Source: Pleurobrachia bachei
Taxonomy: Eukaryota > Ctenophora > Tentaculata > Cydippida > Pleurobrachiidae
NCBI GenBank assembly: GCA_000695325.1
Contig: AVPN01000023.1
Span: forward strand, 58,187-86,543
Direction: 5' to 3'
Length of the DNA stretch: 28,357 bases
The notes beneath the pieces are model-generated. The model was not told the DNA's origin. It made no database searches and saw only the letters and a list, made by a program, of their open reading frames with translations. Position numbers and translations under genes: made by a program. Positions 11,602 through 20,070 of the stretch are shown piece after piece (positions within the stretch are counted from its first letter, which is position 1; each line of letters starts with the position of its first letter).

Positions 11602-11609
11602 ATTTATAA
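11602..11609 (-). promoter_or_regulatory. TATA-like box of the PLAT gene
   Basis: TTATAAAT on the minus strand, 30-40 bp upstream of the start codon at 11571. If it is used, the 5' UTR would be only a few bases. Confidence 0.4.
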
Positions 11610-11709
11610 GATAACCGATATGGTGTCAGGTGTGAATTCTGCCATGCCACGTGATGTATTTTGCCATTGTCTTGATGAAGACAGGGTTGTCATAGTAACG
11701 ATGATTACT

Positions 11710-11756
11710 AACAACAAAGTACTCTAATCATTGATTTAGAGCTGTACTTTGTTGTT
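11710..11756. repeat. 47-nt hairpin upstream of the PLAT gene
   Basis: A perfect 13-bp inverted repeat (AACAACAAAGTAC / GTACTTTGTTGTT) encloses a second 5-bp pair (TCTAA/TTAGA), offset by a 3-nt bulge. It lies about 140 bp upstream of the PLAT start codon. Confidence 0.85.
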
Positions 11757-11788
11757 TTGACAACCGCTGTAATTTGACATCGCCCACC

Positions 11789-11885
11789 TGTCAGAACAAT
11801 GCTTTGACCAGTGGTCGGTGAACACAGATCTGATCTCGTCCTCCGAAAAAAACGAGAATGAGGGTCAGGCCAATGCTCTGACATC
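11789..11885. repeat. Paired semi-palindrome element, copy 1
   Basis: Two versions of the 19-mer GTCAGGCCAATGCTCTGAC, the first diverged (GTCAGAACAATGCTTTGAC), bracket a spacer of about 55 bp ending GAGAATGAGG. Related pairs lie at 16136-16190 and 21310-21374. Confidence 0.7.
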
Positions 11886-11888
11886 ACC

Positions 11889-12030
11889 TACTCACTTCAT
11901 ATACTCGTCACACACAAAAGCCAGCCTCTAAGACAGGTTATTGATCACTATAACAACCATAACACGGTACCAGGAATTAATCCTGCTTTTGTACTTCCTG
12001 AGACAGAGTGGACTAGTTGGAGAAAAAGTT
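11889..12030 (-). pseudogene. Decayed partial duplicate of the PLAT gene 5' end
   Basis: Matches the exon 1/intron 1 region of the PLAT gene (about 11281-11550) in the same orientation: the intron stretch with CACACACAAAAGCCAG, the donor region reading GGTACCGTG on the minus strand, and part of the signal-peptide exon (GAGACAGAGTGGACTAG). The middle of exon 1 is missing and the frame is broken. It shows that a tandem duplication occurred and one copy decayed. Confidence 0.7.
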
Positions 12031-12061
12031 AAATTGTAATTAATTGAAAGCAATCCTAATC

Positions 12062-12132
12062 CTGTCTGGCGCCGCCACCTCATCTGAGCGAACTGAGAAT
12101 TAAATGACATGGGGTATGGCGCCGCCATACAG
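12062..12132. mobile_element. GGCGCC-ended MITE-like element, copy 1
   Basis: About 71 bp with inverted ends CTGTCTGGCGCCGCCACC and (on the reverse strand) CTGTATGGCGGCGCCATACC. A second copy in the opposite orientation lies at 15959-16026. It has no coding capacity. Confidence 0.65.
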
Positions 12133-12656
12133 TCCTGATCGATGATATTGAAATAATATAATGACTCAAAAGTCAAAACTCATTCGCTATATTGAAAATA
12201 AAAATGCCACATATTATAACAAAGGCCCCGAAGTCCGAATAGCCAGTCTAAATTCATTTCAATTCCGTGCCGTGGGCTGATCATACAAAGCTTTCTCTGA
12301 GTCTGATGTGCGAAGCAATGGTGATAGTACAATCTTCGTTCCATTTCAACTCGAAGTCGAATCAGACGGTAGCCAGGGATATGACAAGAGCCAGCCTAAG
12401 CCCCATGGCCCAGGAAGGGTGGATTGGTTGTGCAGAGCTCAGTCTGTGTTTCTTGTTGAACATGCTGTTGCAGGGAGTTGTCCCTGTAGTGTCTGAAAAG
12501 GATGAATAGGTGTCATCTAAAGCATATAATATGATAAAGCTGAAAGCAAGGTGACAAGGTGTCATAAAGCTGATAATGGATGCAATATAGCAATTGTGAG
12601 GTATAGCTTGGGCACTCCGTCCCTCCTATGTCTATAGGAACAAGGTGCAAGGACTA
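12133..12656. other. Gap: 3' flank of the Ly6/uPAR-like gene
   Basis: Between the repeat at 12062-12132 and the stop codon at 12657. Short open frames on both strands overlap each other and lack domain sense. No canonical AATAAA was seen on the minus strand; polyadenylation signals remain unassigned. Confidence 0.5.
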
Positions 12657-14146
12657 TTAAATCTTTTCTGGTCTAGGGTGATTACCGTTGCAGCTGTAAT
12701 ATTGACAGTCCACTTTGGCTCCCTTGTCTCGCAAGTCGTCCATATTGACCTGCCACGGCTGCGGCTGCATAATGGAGTTAGGTTAAATTAGTAATTTGGT
12801 ATGGCGCTAATGATAAATGTTAAAGTCACCTCGGTTCTAGGCAGAAACCGACCAAATCAGGAAATACTGGTCCCTGATTGGCTGATAACCAGTCACGTGA
12901 TCTAAATAACGAGTTCTGATCGGTTGATAACTCACATTTCTGTAAAGCTTATTACCCTCCTCATCCTTGCCATAGCTTTTGTTCTGGTAGCAGAAGCTGA
13001 GGGTTTGATCCGTGCAGCCCTTTTGAAAAATCTTCAGGCGGCTGAACGTATTCGTATTGATCCCATTTGTATTGCCTAAAATACACTGTTTAATGTACAG
13101 TTTAATTGCAATGAGCACTCTGCACAGAGTACCTAACACATGCTAGAGCTGGACTCTGGATCAAGAACAGTGATATCTCACCAAACGGCAAACAAAATAA
13201 AGGATAACAAGGGATTTTGCCACTCTCACCAAACGACTCTGCTGGGATCTCCCCCAGTATAATTGTAGGTCTTGTTCTTCATGATCACCATATCTTCAAG
13301 GAATGTGTCAGTCCCTTCCTCCATCACTTCACAATCCTTGTTCTTCCACGTACATTTGACTATAGGGAGAGAATTAGATGGAGTATTATTTTTCGGTTGA
13401 AATATTTATATTGGTCATTTGAATAGGAATTAGGAGCTGGGCTGCAGGGGATTTGGGTCCGGGTAGGACTTGTAGTGATCGGGTTTAGGTGGTACAATTG
13501 AGATTTGGCTGAAGCGTACATCTATTACAACAATCAGGGCTAATACTTGGCGACATAGCCACCTAGTGCGATCCCCACACATGGGGATCACACCAGGTGT
13601 CTATGTCACCAACCCCATTACCCGTTTCAAGGCTAATACGTGATCAGTAAGAAATTGCTTGGTAAGGTCATATCCCAACCTAGACATGTTTTACAACTTA
13701 CATGTTCTGTTCTTGATGACTGGTGCATACTCATAGAAGTAGTGTAGGTAGAAAGAGTAACAGCTACCTTCATTAAAATAGCACTTCTTCTTGGTTACGT
13801 TAGGGTTTGTTACCGTCAGTTTACCTGTGCAGGGATTAGCATTAGGGTATTAATTTCAGACTCTCTAAACCAGAAACCGACCGAAACAAGTACTAAGTAG
13901 ATAACCAACCCGAACTCATTTATAATTATATATAGGTCACGTGACTGGTTATCAGCCAATTAGAGACCAGTATTTCCTGATCAGGTCGCAGGTAAGTAAT
14001 TTACCTGTTACTGGGTCTGTGTTGTTTTCTTGACACGCGGTATTGGTACTCCTGTACTTATCAGCTCCACACGTGTAACATTCCAGGTTAATTGATATCA
14101 CGTGACAGAGAAAGGCACCATAGAGAATGTGCCACACACGGATCAT
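12657..14146 (-). CDS. Secreted Ly6/uPAR-like (LU) cysteine-rich protein, five exons
   Basis: Exons 14005-14146, 13702-13824, 13230-13359, 12936-13041 and 12657-12749 join with matching phases (1, 1, 2, 0) to give 197 residues. The first about 20 residues are a hydrophobic signal peptide. The mature part opens with LECYTC, the L-x-C-x-x-C start typical of LU domains, and closes with a C-x4-C-N pattern (CQYYSCNGN), also typical. About 12 cysteines are spread over about 175 residues, longer than a usual 70-90 residue LU domain, so loops are expanded or a second domain is degenerate. Several N-x-S/T sequons suggest N-glycosylation. I see no hydrophobic C-terminal tail, so it is probably secreted and not GPI-anchored. 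LU proteins act as extracellular ligands, receptors or modulators; this one's target is unknown. Inverted-repeat elements sit in introns 1 and 4. Confidence 0.8.
12843..12931 (-). mobile_element. E-box/CCAAT MITE, copy 1
   Basis: Left end AAACCGACC, then the inverted CCAAT box (GATTGG) and TCACGTGA. It lies in the last intron of the LU gene, its far end almost touching the exon 4 donor at 12935. The distal terminal repeat is lost. Strand is given relative to copy 7. Confidence 0.8.
13552..13607. repeat. 56-nt hairpin in an intron of the LU gene
   Basis: Arms 13552-13577 and 13582-13607 pair over 26 bp with three mismatches and a 4-nt loop. The core GATCCCCAcacaTGGGGATC is perfect. A short direct repeat (GGCTAATAC) lies on each side, near 13538 and 13631, and could mark an insertion. 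Confidence 0.85.
13871..13992 (+). mobile_element. E-box/CCAAT MITE, copy 2
   Basis: Begins CAGAAACCGACCGAAACAAG, contains GGTCACGTGACTGG and GCCAATTAG, and ends CCTGATCAGGTCG with a degraded right terminal repeat. It lies in intron 1 of the LU gene, about 12 bp from the exon 1 donor. Confidence 0.85.
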
Positions 14147-14800
14147 ACTTGAATTGGAGTCGTTAAGTAGTAGGAGAGGATTCTATACTTTTATTCTAAC
14201 TCGGGGTGGATGCTGCATGACAATACCACAAGCGTGTGGTACACGAAATTGAGACGTAGCCAAACAAGTTTAGGGATTGTGGGTGATATCTGAGACATGA
14301 ATGTTGATTATAAACGCCCCAAAAAACATCTCAAGGGCCCTTGTTAGTACAGACACAATTGCATGGCAGAGGGGAACATTCAAGTGTGTAGATTTGCTGT
14401 CTGCATCTCTTCAAATAGTCTCCCTGTCTATATTGCTCTACTCGTATACTGTCTGTCTGTTTCTAACATATTCTCTAACAAACAAACAAACTGAAAGTGA
14501 AAAAACAAATCCCCAAAATCAGGAGTTTCATTTAGCATGCAATTAGGCAGCGGATTACGGGGGCCCTGATGATAGAGACTCACATTCCGTCATTCTACAC
14601 CAACTGCGAATTGTCTTGACATTGACCACATACTTTATTCGCCGAATAATTGAGGAAACTGGACCTGTGGTCACTTTTCATAAGAGGGTACGATTATAAG
14701 AGGGCACGATCACTAACCCTAATATTCATGATGGATGCGATGTGAGTCCCATCATATGTGACACCTTTTGGTTGGCTATATGAGGACTTTTTACTACCTA
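14147..14800. other. Intergenic region between LU and transporter genes
   Basis: No supported coding exon. It should hold the LU gene promoter, since transcription runs left from 14146. No clear TATA box seen. Confidence 0.5.
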
Positions 14801-14859
14801 GAATAGCTGTTGTTGTTTTTAGAATTGAGTTCCCTTGTTTCCTCATTCGTTTGTTTCGT

Positions 14860-15300
14860 TCAAACACCAGAATTGAGTAAGTTTATAAATTCATTCGCTT
14901 CATTCCTAACCAGCTGCCTGGCGGCGTTAAAGTCCATTTTGATCCCCAGTGCGCTCAGACTGGGCTTGCACTGCCAGACAGCATACCCGTAGGTAAATGT
15001 TGTTTGTTGAAGGAATGTGTGGATTGAGGAATCTTTATTGTGTGACCCACGTATTGATCTCAATTTACCAATAAGATTTGTATCAAGTCTCAATTTTCAG
15101 TAATTTACAACTTCATTCCCTTTCTAAAAGTGCAGTCTAAAAACACATGCCATCTATTTTCACTCAATACACAGTACACATCTAGTTTTTGGATTGTACA
15201 GTATCAACTCGTGTGTAAGCTTACATTTTGTTAGATTTGAGGTGAACCAACTATGACATTGTACATTCTTTGTTGACATGTTGTTCCGTACATTAATCTT
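14860..15300 (-). pseudogene. LINE-like retrotransposon relic
   Basis: Broken minus frames carry a C-x-x-C (RCVLC), then after a frameshift W-H-V-F-L-D-C, together resembling the CCHC-type knuckle near the C-terminus of many LINE reverse transcriptases. A further open stretch (about 75 residues, LIGKLRSIRG...YGYAVW) follows. Stops and frame changes interrupt it, and no reverse transcriptase catalytic motif was found. Weakly supported. Confidence 0.35.
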
Positions 15301-15429
15301 CGACTGCAAGAAACTGCAAAATCTGGGACTTTTATACTTATAGTTTTAGTCGGCAGTTTTCGGAGTTGCTGGTTGAGTTGGGGCAGCAAAAAGCACCGAG
15401 TTCCAGAGTTCCCAAACTCTCCAAACTCT

Positions 15430-15443
15430 GTTACCATGGTAAC
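15430..15443. promoter_or_regulatory. Perfect X-box-like palindrome over the SVOP start codon
   Basis: GTTACCATGGTAAC is a perfect 14-bp palindrome matching the RFX X-box form GTNRCC-(0-3)-RGYAAC. It includes the ATG at 15436 and gives it an ideal ACCATGG context. RFX binding is inference. Confidence 0.45.
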
Positions 15444-17814
15444 TACAATATATCCGGACCCACTTGCTGGTGCTACACCCCCACCCGGCTATGACACGTC
15501 CCCACAGCCCGCCCCCAGTGGACCAAATTACGGGGCAATTAATGGACCTCCTCCATCTGAACAACCACCTCCAGCTCCACTGTCGTTACATGGGAAAGAG
15601 GTAAGGCCAGGATCAGGAACCGACTGAACCAGGAAATACCGGTCCCTGATTTGCAGAATAATAAGTTCTGATTGGTTTTTTACTTGTTTCGGTCTGTTCC
15701 TGTTTAGGATATCTTGAAGGTCGATTGGTACATGAAAATTGTTGTAGCAGCTGTTATAAATTTACAATAGGATCCTCTTTCCTATAATAGGTTTCCTTCA
15801 AGAGGCTAGGTCCTAAGAAAGGGCTAGATCTAAATGAGGCGATAGAGTTGTGTGGCTTTGGAACATTCCAGTGGTTGTATATGATGTTATTCGGTATCAT
15901 CTATCTGAGTGATGCTGCAGAAATTGCCCTGAGCAGTAAGTAGTCAACTAGTTTTATGCTGTATGGCGGCACCATGATACCCCATTTGATTCTCAAATCT
16001 CGGATGGGGTCGGCGGTGCCAGAAAGACTAGTCTTATATGTGATCAAGCTGCGATGACAAACCTAAAACATAGTTCCGGTCAATAATTTCCTGTTTCACG
16101 ACAACAGTCCCATTCTTCAACCTTCACGGTATCTGTCAAAGCATTATCCTGACCCTATTCTATGGTCAGAGCATTGGCCTGACAGCACGGTAATTTAACA
16201 AAGCTCTCATGCCCAGGTATCATTCTACCCACTCTGATGTGTGAGTGGAATTTGAGCTATGTTCAAGAGGGACTGATCCCCTTTATGGTGCTCATTTCAT
16301 ACGCTGTTGGCAGTGTCGTTGGTAAGTGGCATTATATACTGGTCCCTGATTGGCTGTTAACCAGTCACGTGACCTAAATAATGAGCTCTGATTTGTTGTT
16401 CCTGCCGACCTGTCACCAAACAACTCCTAATATCCCAGGTGGTAAACTAAGTGACGAGCACGGAAGGAAGCGAGTCATGATGTTCATGCTACCCCTTCTT
16501 GTTATATTCTCAATCTTATCTACATTTGCACCTGAGTACTACTCCTTCATCGTTTTCAGGTGAGCGTTGACAACACAGCTGATCTGTCTCAATTTTCAAG
16601 TATACCGATTCAATTTCAATGTATAGCTGTGATATTGATGACCCAATGAAACTCAATGAAACCCCAACAACCCAATGGCCAATAACCCATTTATCCAGGT
16701 CATTGATAACTTTAATCACTAACCCAATGAAACCCATTCCACTAGGTCAATAGTTGGTTTTGCTATCGGTTCCAACACCGCCTCAGTCACGACATTCGCC
16801 ATGGAGATAGTCCCTGTGAGTGAACGAGCATTTGCAATGTTCCTTATTAATATCTGGTTCGTCCTGGGTGGGTGCTACGAGTATCTCCTCGGTCTATTTT
16901 TCATGAACTCCTTTGGGTGGCGGGCTATCGTGCTAATCACCGCTATACCCACTGTGGTAGCGTGTATCTGTTCATTTTTCATAGTGGAAAGTCCCCGGTA
17001 TTTGAATGTTTGTGGAGATCACGCTGGGGTTAGGAGGGTGGTTGAGAAAATGTTCAAAGTGAATGGGAGAAAGGCACCGAGTATTGATCTACCACCACAT
17101 GTTGAAGAGGAACGGGGTAGTCTGGGAGAGTTGGGAGACGAACAATACTTCAGGACAACTGTATTGTTAACCCAAGCATTCAGTATTAACATGTTTGTTG
17201 AATATGGAGCACTACTACTGCTACCAGACATGTTTGTGTACAGCTATTGTTCAGATACAACCCTGTTCTCAACTGATACAAGCTGTTATATGAGTAATAT
17301 TGACTACCTCTACATGCTGATTGTATCCTCTTCCTCTCTCCCTGCTGTCCTAGTGGCCTATCTGACATGTGACAGGTGGGGTAGGATTAAGACAATGTTC
17401 GGGAGTGGGGTGTTGGTTATGTTCGGTATTGCCCTACTAATGATCTGTATAAACGAATGGTTCATGCTCTCAGAAGCATGTTTTGTCGTGTTTTTCAGTA
17501 TCCTACAGAACTGTGCTCTTTGGACGTTCCTCCCGGAATCATACCCAACCTATATCCGGAACGCGGCTGTGGGGTTTGTTAACGGGATGGGAAAGGTGGC
17601 GGCAGCACTGGGTAGTCTTATGACAGAAGTGGTAGCAGGGAACAGTATCAGAGCATGTTTGATAGTGTACCTGATATTGACACTGTACCAGTTGGTTTGT
17701 GTTTATTTGATGAAACGTGACACAGTGGGACAAGTCTTGTTGGATACAAGGAGGGAGGAGAATGAGATGAGAGATGAACAGAGGGACAGGGATCAACATC
17801 AACAACCCGAGTAG
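15436..17814 (+). CDS. SVOP/SV2-type major facilitator transporter, five exons
   Basis: Exons 15436-15600, 15791-15935, 16217-16321, 16439-16559 and 16746-17814 join in phases 0, 1, 1, 2 to give 534 residues. The ATG at 15436 has an ideal context. The first 55 residues are Pro-rich cytosolic tail. Exon 2 has the family opening G-F-G-x-F-Q-W-L-x-M, then S-D-A-A-E. MFS loop motifs appear twice: G-G-K-L-S-D-E-H-G-R-K-R (exon 4) and C-D-R-W-G-R-I-K. The SLC22/SV2-type signatures E-S-P-R-Y-L and P-E-S-Y-P-T-Y-I-R-N are present. About 12 membrane helices are expected. It resembles SVOP over its whole length, but substrate is unknown and vesicle localisation is known only for vertebrate relatives. 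The 3' part of exon 5 and the 3' UTR form the left arm of a large palindrome with a second copy at 18308-19839. Introns carry four small repeat elements. Confidence 0.93.
15614..15702 (-). mobile_element. E-box/CCAAT MITE, copy 3 (internally deleted)
   Basis: Both ends remain: CAGGAACCGACTGAACCAGG and GTTTCGGTCTGTTCCTG. The central CACGTG region is gone, leaving 89 bp. It starts 13 bp after the donor of SVOP exon 1. Confidence 0.85.
15959..16026. mobile_element. GGCGCC-ended MITE-like element, copy 2
   Basis: CTGTATGGCGGCACCATGAT at one end and CGGCGGTGCCAGA at the other match 12062-12132 in reverse orientation. Near-identical ACTAGTTTTA and ACTAGTCTTA flank it and may be a target-site duplication. 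In SVOP intron 2. Confidence 0.65.
16136..16190. repeat. Paired semi-palindrome element, copy 2
   Basis: GTCAAAGCATTATCCTGAC and GTCAGAGCATTGGCCTGAC separated by about 15 bp. Opposite orientation to the copies at 11789 and 21310. In SVOP intron 2. Confidence 0.7.
16336..16404 (-). mobile_element. E-box/CCAAT MITE, copy 4
   Basis: Contains ACTGGTCCCTGATTGGCTG and CAGTCACGTGACC; both terminal repeats are lost. It lies in SVOP intron 3 and corresponds to copy 5, in the equivalent intron of the second SVOP copy. Confidence 0.85.
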
Positions 17815-18022
17815 TCGCAGCTATGTACTTAGATATCGGGGTTCTGTGTGTTTCACATTTTATCTGTACAGTATAATAATAGGTGCAACTGGAAATCGGG
17901 TAGGGTTGTACACTTAGGGGAAACTCTAACTGAATGGCGCTTCATTAATGGAGTTCCATCACTCACAAAACTCTAACAGATAATGGAGCAGAGTGATGAA
18001 CCTTTCTCTGTATTCTCTCTGT
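17041..18022 (+). repeat. Left inner arm of the SVOP palindrome
   Basis: 982 bp that read as the exact reverse complement of 18100-19081; paired positions sum to 36122. It covers most of exon 5 from about codon 277 and about 208 bp of 3' flank. I found no mismatch by eye across the arm; the first mismatch outward is at 17040. Confidence 0.92.
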
Positions 18023-18099
18023 GTGAGCGCACGCGCCCGGGCATGCCAAATGTACTGTCTCTGTAGTCTTTCTGTAGGCAGTACTACAGACTACAGCCT
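18023..18099. other. Palindrome spacer
   Basis: 77-bp unique centre between the arms. It contains its own smaller inverted repeat (CTGTAGGC..GCCTACAG) and a GC-rich alternating patch (GAGCGCACGCGCCCGGGC). Confidence 0.85.
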
Positions 18100-19081
18100 A
18101 CAGAGAGAATACAGAGAAAGGTTCATCACTCTGCTCCATTATCTGTTAGAGTTTTGTGAGTGATGGAACTCCATTAATGAAGCGCCATTCAGTTAGAGTT
18201 TCCCCTAAGTGTACAACCCTACCCGATTTCCAGTTGCACCTATTATTATACTGTACAGATAAAATGTGAAACACACAGAACCCCGATATCTAAGTACATA
18301 GCTGCGACTACTCGGGTTGTTGATGTTGATCCCTGTCCCTCTGTTCATCTCTCATCTCATTCTCCTCCCTCCTTGTATCCAACAAGACTTGTCCCACTGT
18401 GTCACGTTTCATCAAATAAACACAAACCAACTGGTACAGTGTCAATATCAGGTACACTATCAAACATGCTCTGATACTGTTCCCTGCTACCACTTCTGTC
18501 ATAAGACTACCCAGTGCTGCCGCCACCTTTCCCATCCCGTTAACAAACCCCACAGCCGCGTTCCGGATATAGGTTGGGTATGATTCCGGGAGGAACGTCC
18601 AAAGAGCACAGTTCTGTAGGATACTGAAAAACACGACAAAACATGCTTCTGAGAGCATGAACCATTCGTTTATACAGATCATTAGTAGGGCAATACCGAA
18701 CATAACCAACACCCCACTCCCGAACATTGTCTTAATCCTACCCCACCTGTCACATGTCAGATAGGCCACTAGGACAGCAGGGAGAGAGGAAGAGGATACA
18801 ATCAGCATGTAGAGGTAGTCAATATTACTCATATAACAGCTTGTATCAGTTGAGAACAGGGTTGTATCTGAACAATAGCTGTACACAAACATGTCTGGTA
18901 GCAGTAGTAGTGCTCCATATTCAACAAACATGTTAATACTGAATGCTTGGGTTAACAATACAGTTGTCCTGAAGTATTGTTCGTCTCCCAACTCTCCCAG
19001 ACTACCCCGTTCCTCTTCAACATGTGGTGGTAGATCAATACTCGGTGCCTTTCTCCCATTCACTTTGAACATTTTCTCAAC
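18100..19081 (-). repeat. Right inner arm of the SVOP palindrome
   Basis: Reverse complement of 17041-18022. Homology continues outward, diverged, through exon 4, intron 3 and exon 3 of the second transporter copy, to about 19850. Confidence 0.92.
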
Positions 19082-19839
19082 AACTCTCCTAACCCCCGCG
19101 TGATCCCCACAAACATTAAGGTATCTGGGACTCTCCACTATAAAAAATGAACAGATACACGCTACCACGGTGGGTATAGCGGTGATTAGGACGATAGCCC
19201 GCCACCCAAAGGAATTCATAAAGAATAAACCGAGGAGGTACTCGTAGCATCCACCCAAGACAAACCAAATGTTGATCAGGAACATTGCAAATGCTCGCTC
19301 ACTCACAGGAACTATCTCCATGGCGAATGTTGTTACTGAGGCGGTGTTGGAACCGATAGAAAAACCGACTATTGACCTGGAAATATTGGGTTTCATTGGG
19401 TTTTATTGGGTTTCAGTGGTGATTAAAGTTGTCAGTATCATACAGCTACATATTGAAATTGAATCGTTGCTACTTGAAAATTGAGAGACAGAGCTGCATG
19501 TTATCAACACGCACCTGAAAACGATGAAGGAGTAATACTCAGGTGCGAATGTAGATAATATTGAGAAGATAACAAGGAGAGGTAACATGAACATCATGAC
19601 TCTTTTCCTTCCATGCTCGTCACTTAGTTTCCCACCTGCAGGATTAGGAATTGTAAACAACCAATCAGAACTCGTTATTAAGGTCACGTGACTGGTTATC
19701 AGCCAATCAGGGACCAGTATTTCTTGCCACTTACCAACGACGCTGCCAACAGCGTATGAAATGAGCACCATAAAGGGTATGAGTCCCTCCTGAACATAGC
19801 TCAAATTCCATTCACACATCAGCGTGGGCAGGATGATAC
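18308..19839 (-). CDS. Second SVOP-like copy, 5'-truncated (exons 3-5 only)
   Basis: Exons 19735-19839, 19515-19635 and 18308-19376 have exactly the lengths of exons 3-5 of the gene at 15436-17814, and all splice sites are intact. It encodes about 431 residues, from I-I-L-P-T-L-M-C-E-W to the same stop. In exons 3 and 4 I count roughly 8 and 12 base differences, all synonymous; exon 5 has one replacement that I noticed (Ala to Ser in GFAIGSN) near its start. Exons 1 and 2 (first 103 residues, including the first membrane segment) are absent from the rest of the window. The synonymous-only pattern says this copy was under protein constraint after duplication. Whether it is still expressed, perhaps from a new 5' exon, or is a recent pseudogene is undecided. 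Confidence 0.85.
19653..19724 (+). mobile_element. E-box/CCAAT MITE, copy 5
   Basis: AACAACCAATCAGAACTCG, GGTCACGTGACTGG and CAGCCAATCAGGG are intact; terminal repeats are lost. It sits in the same intron as copy 4, so the insertion predates the transporter duplication. Confidence 0.88.
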
Positions 19840-19853
19840 CTAGCGGGCATGAG

Positions 19854-20070
19854 AAGGAGGGAGGAGAATGAGATGAGAGATGAACAGAGGGACAGGGATC
19901 AACAACATCAACAACCCGAGTAGAGGCCTCCTTAGATATTGGGGTTTGTTTGGTTGTAATTACTGCGTCTGGAGGATGACCTGCCCGAAAGTAGAGGGAT
20001 TTTGTGTTTCACATTTTATCTGTACAGCTGTATATTAGGTACAACTTAACTGGAAATCGGGTAGAGTTGT
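19854..20070 (+). pseudogene. Third SVOP fragment (3' end only)
   Basis: Starts abruptly with AAGGAGGGAGGAGAATGAG, matching the last about 22 codons of the transporter in direct orientation, including the stop, then diverged 3' UTR (TTTCACATTTTATCTGTACA, CTGGAAATCGGGTAGAGTTG). One extra CAA codon is visible. It directly abuts the end of the inverted copy. Confidence 0.88.

Noticed and set aside
13552-13607. Rho-independent-type terminator
   Set aside because: The window is a eukaryotic genome with spliced genes; the hairpin is intronic and has no T-run after it.
19403-19819. 138-codon minus frame starting MCEWNLSYV
   Set aside because: It reads exon 3 and exon 4 of the second transporter copy through the intervening intron and MITE. 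The spliced model explains the conserved parts better.
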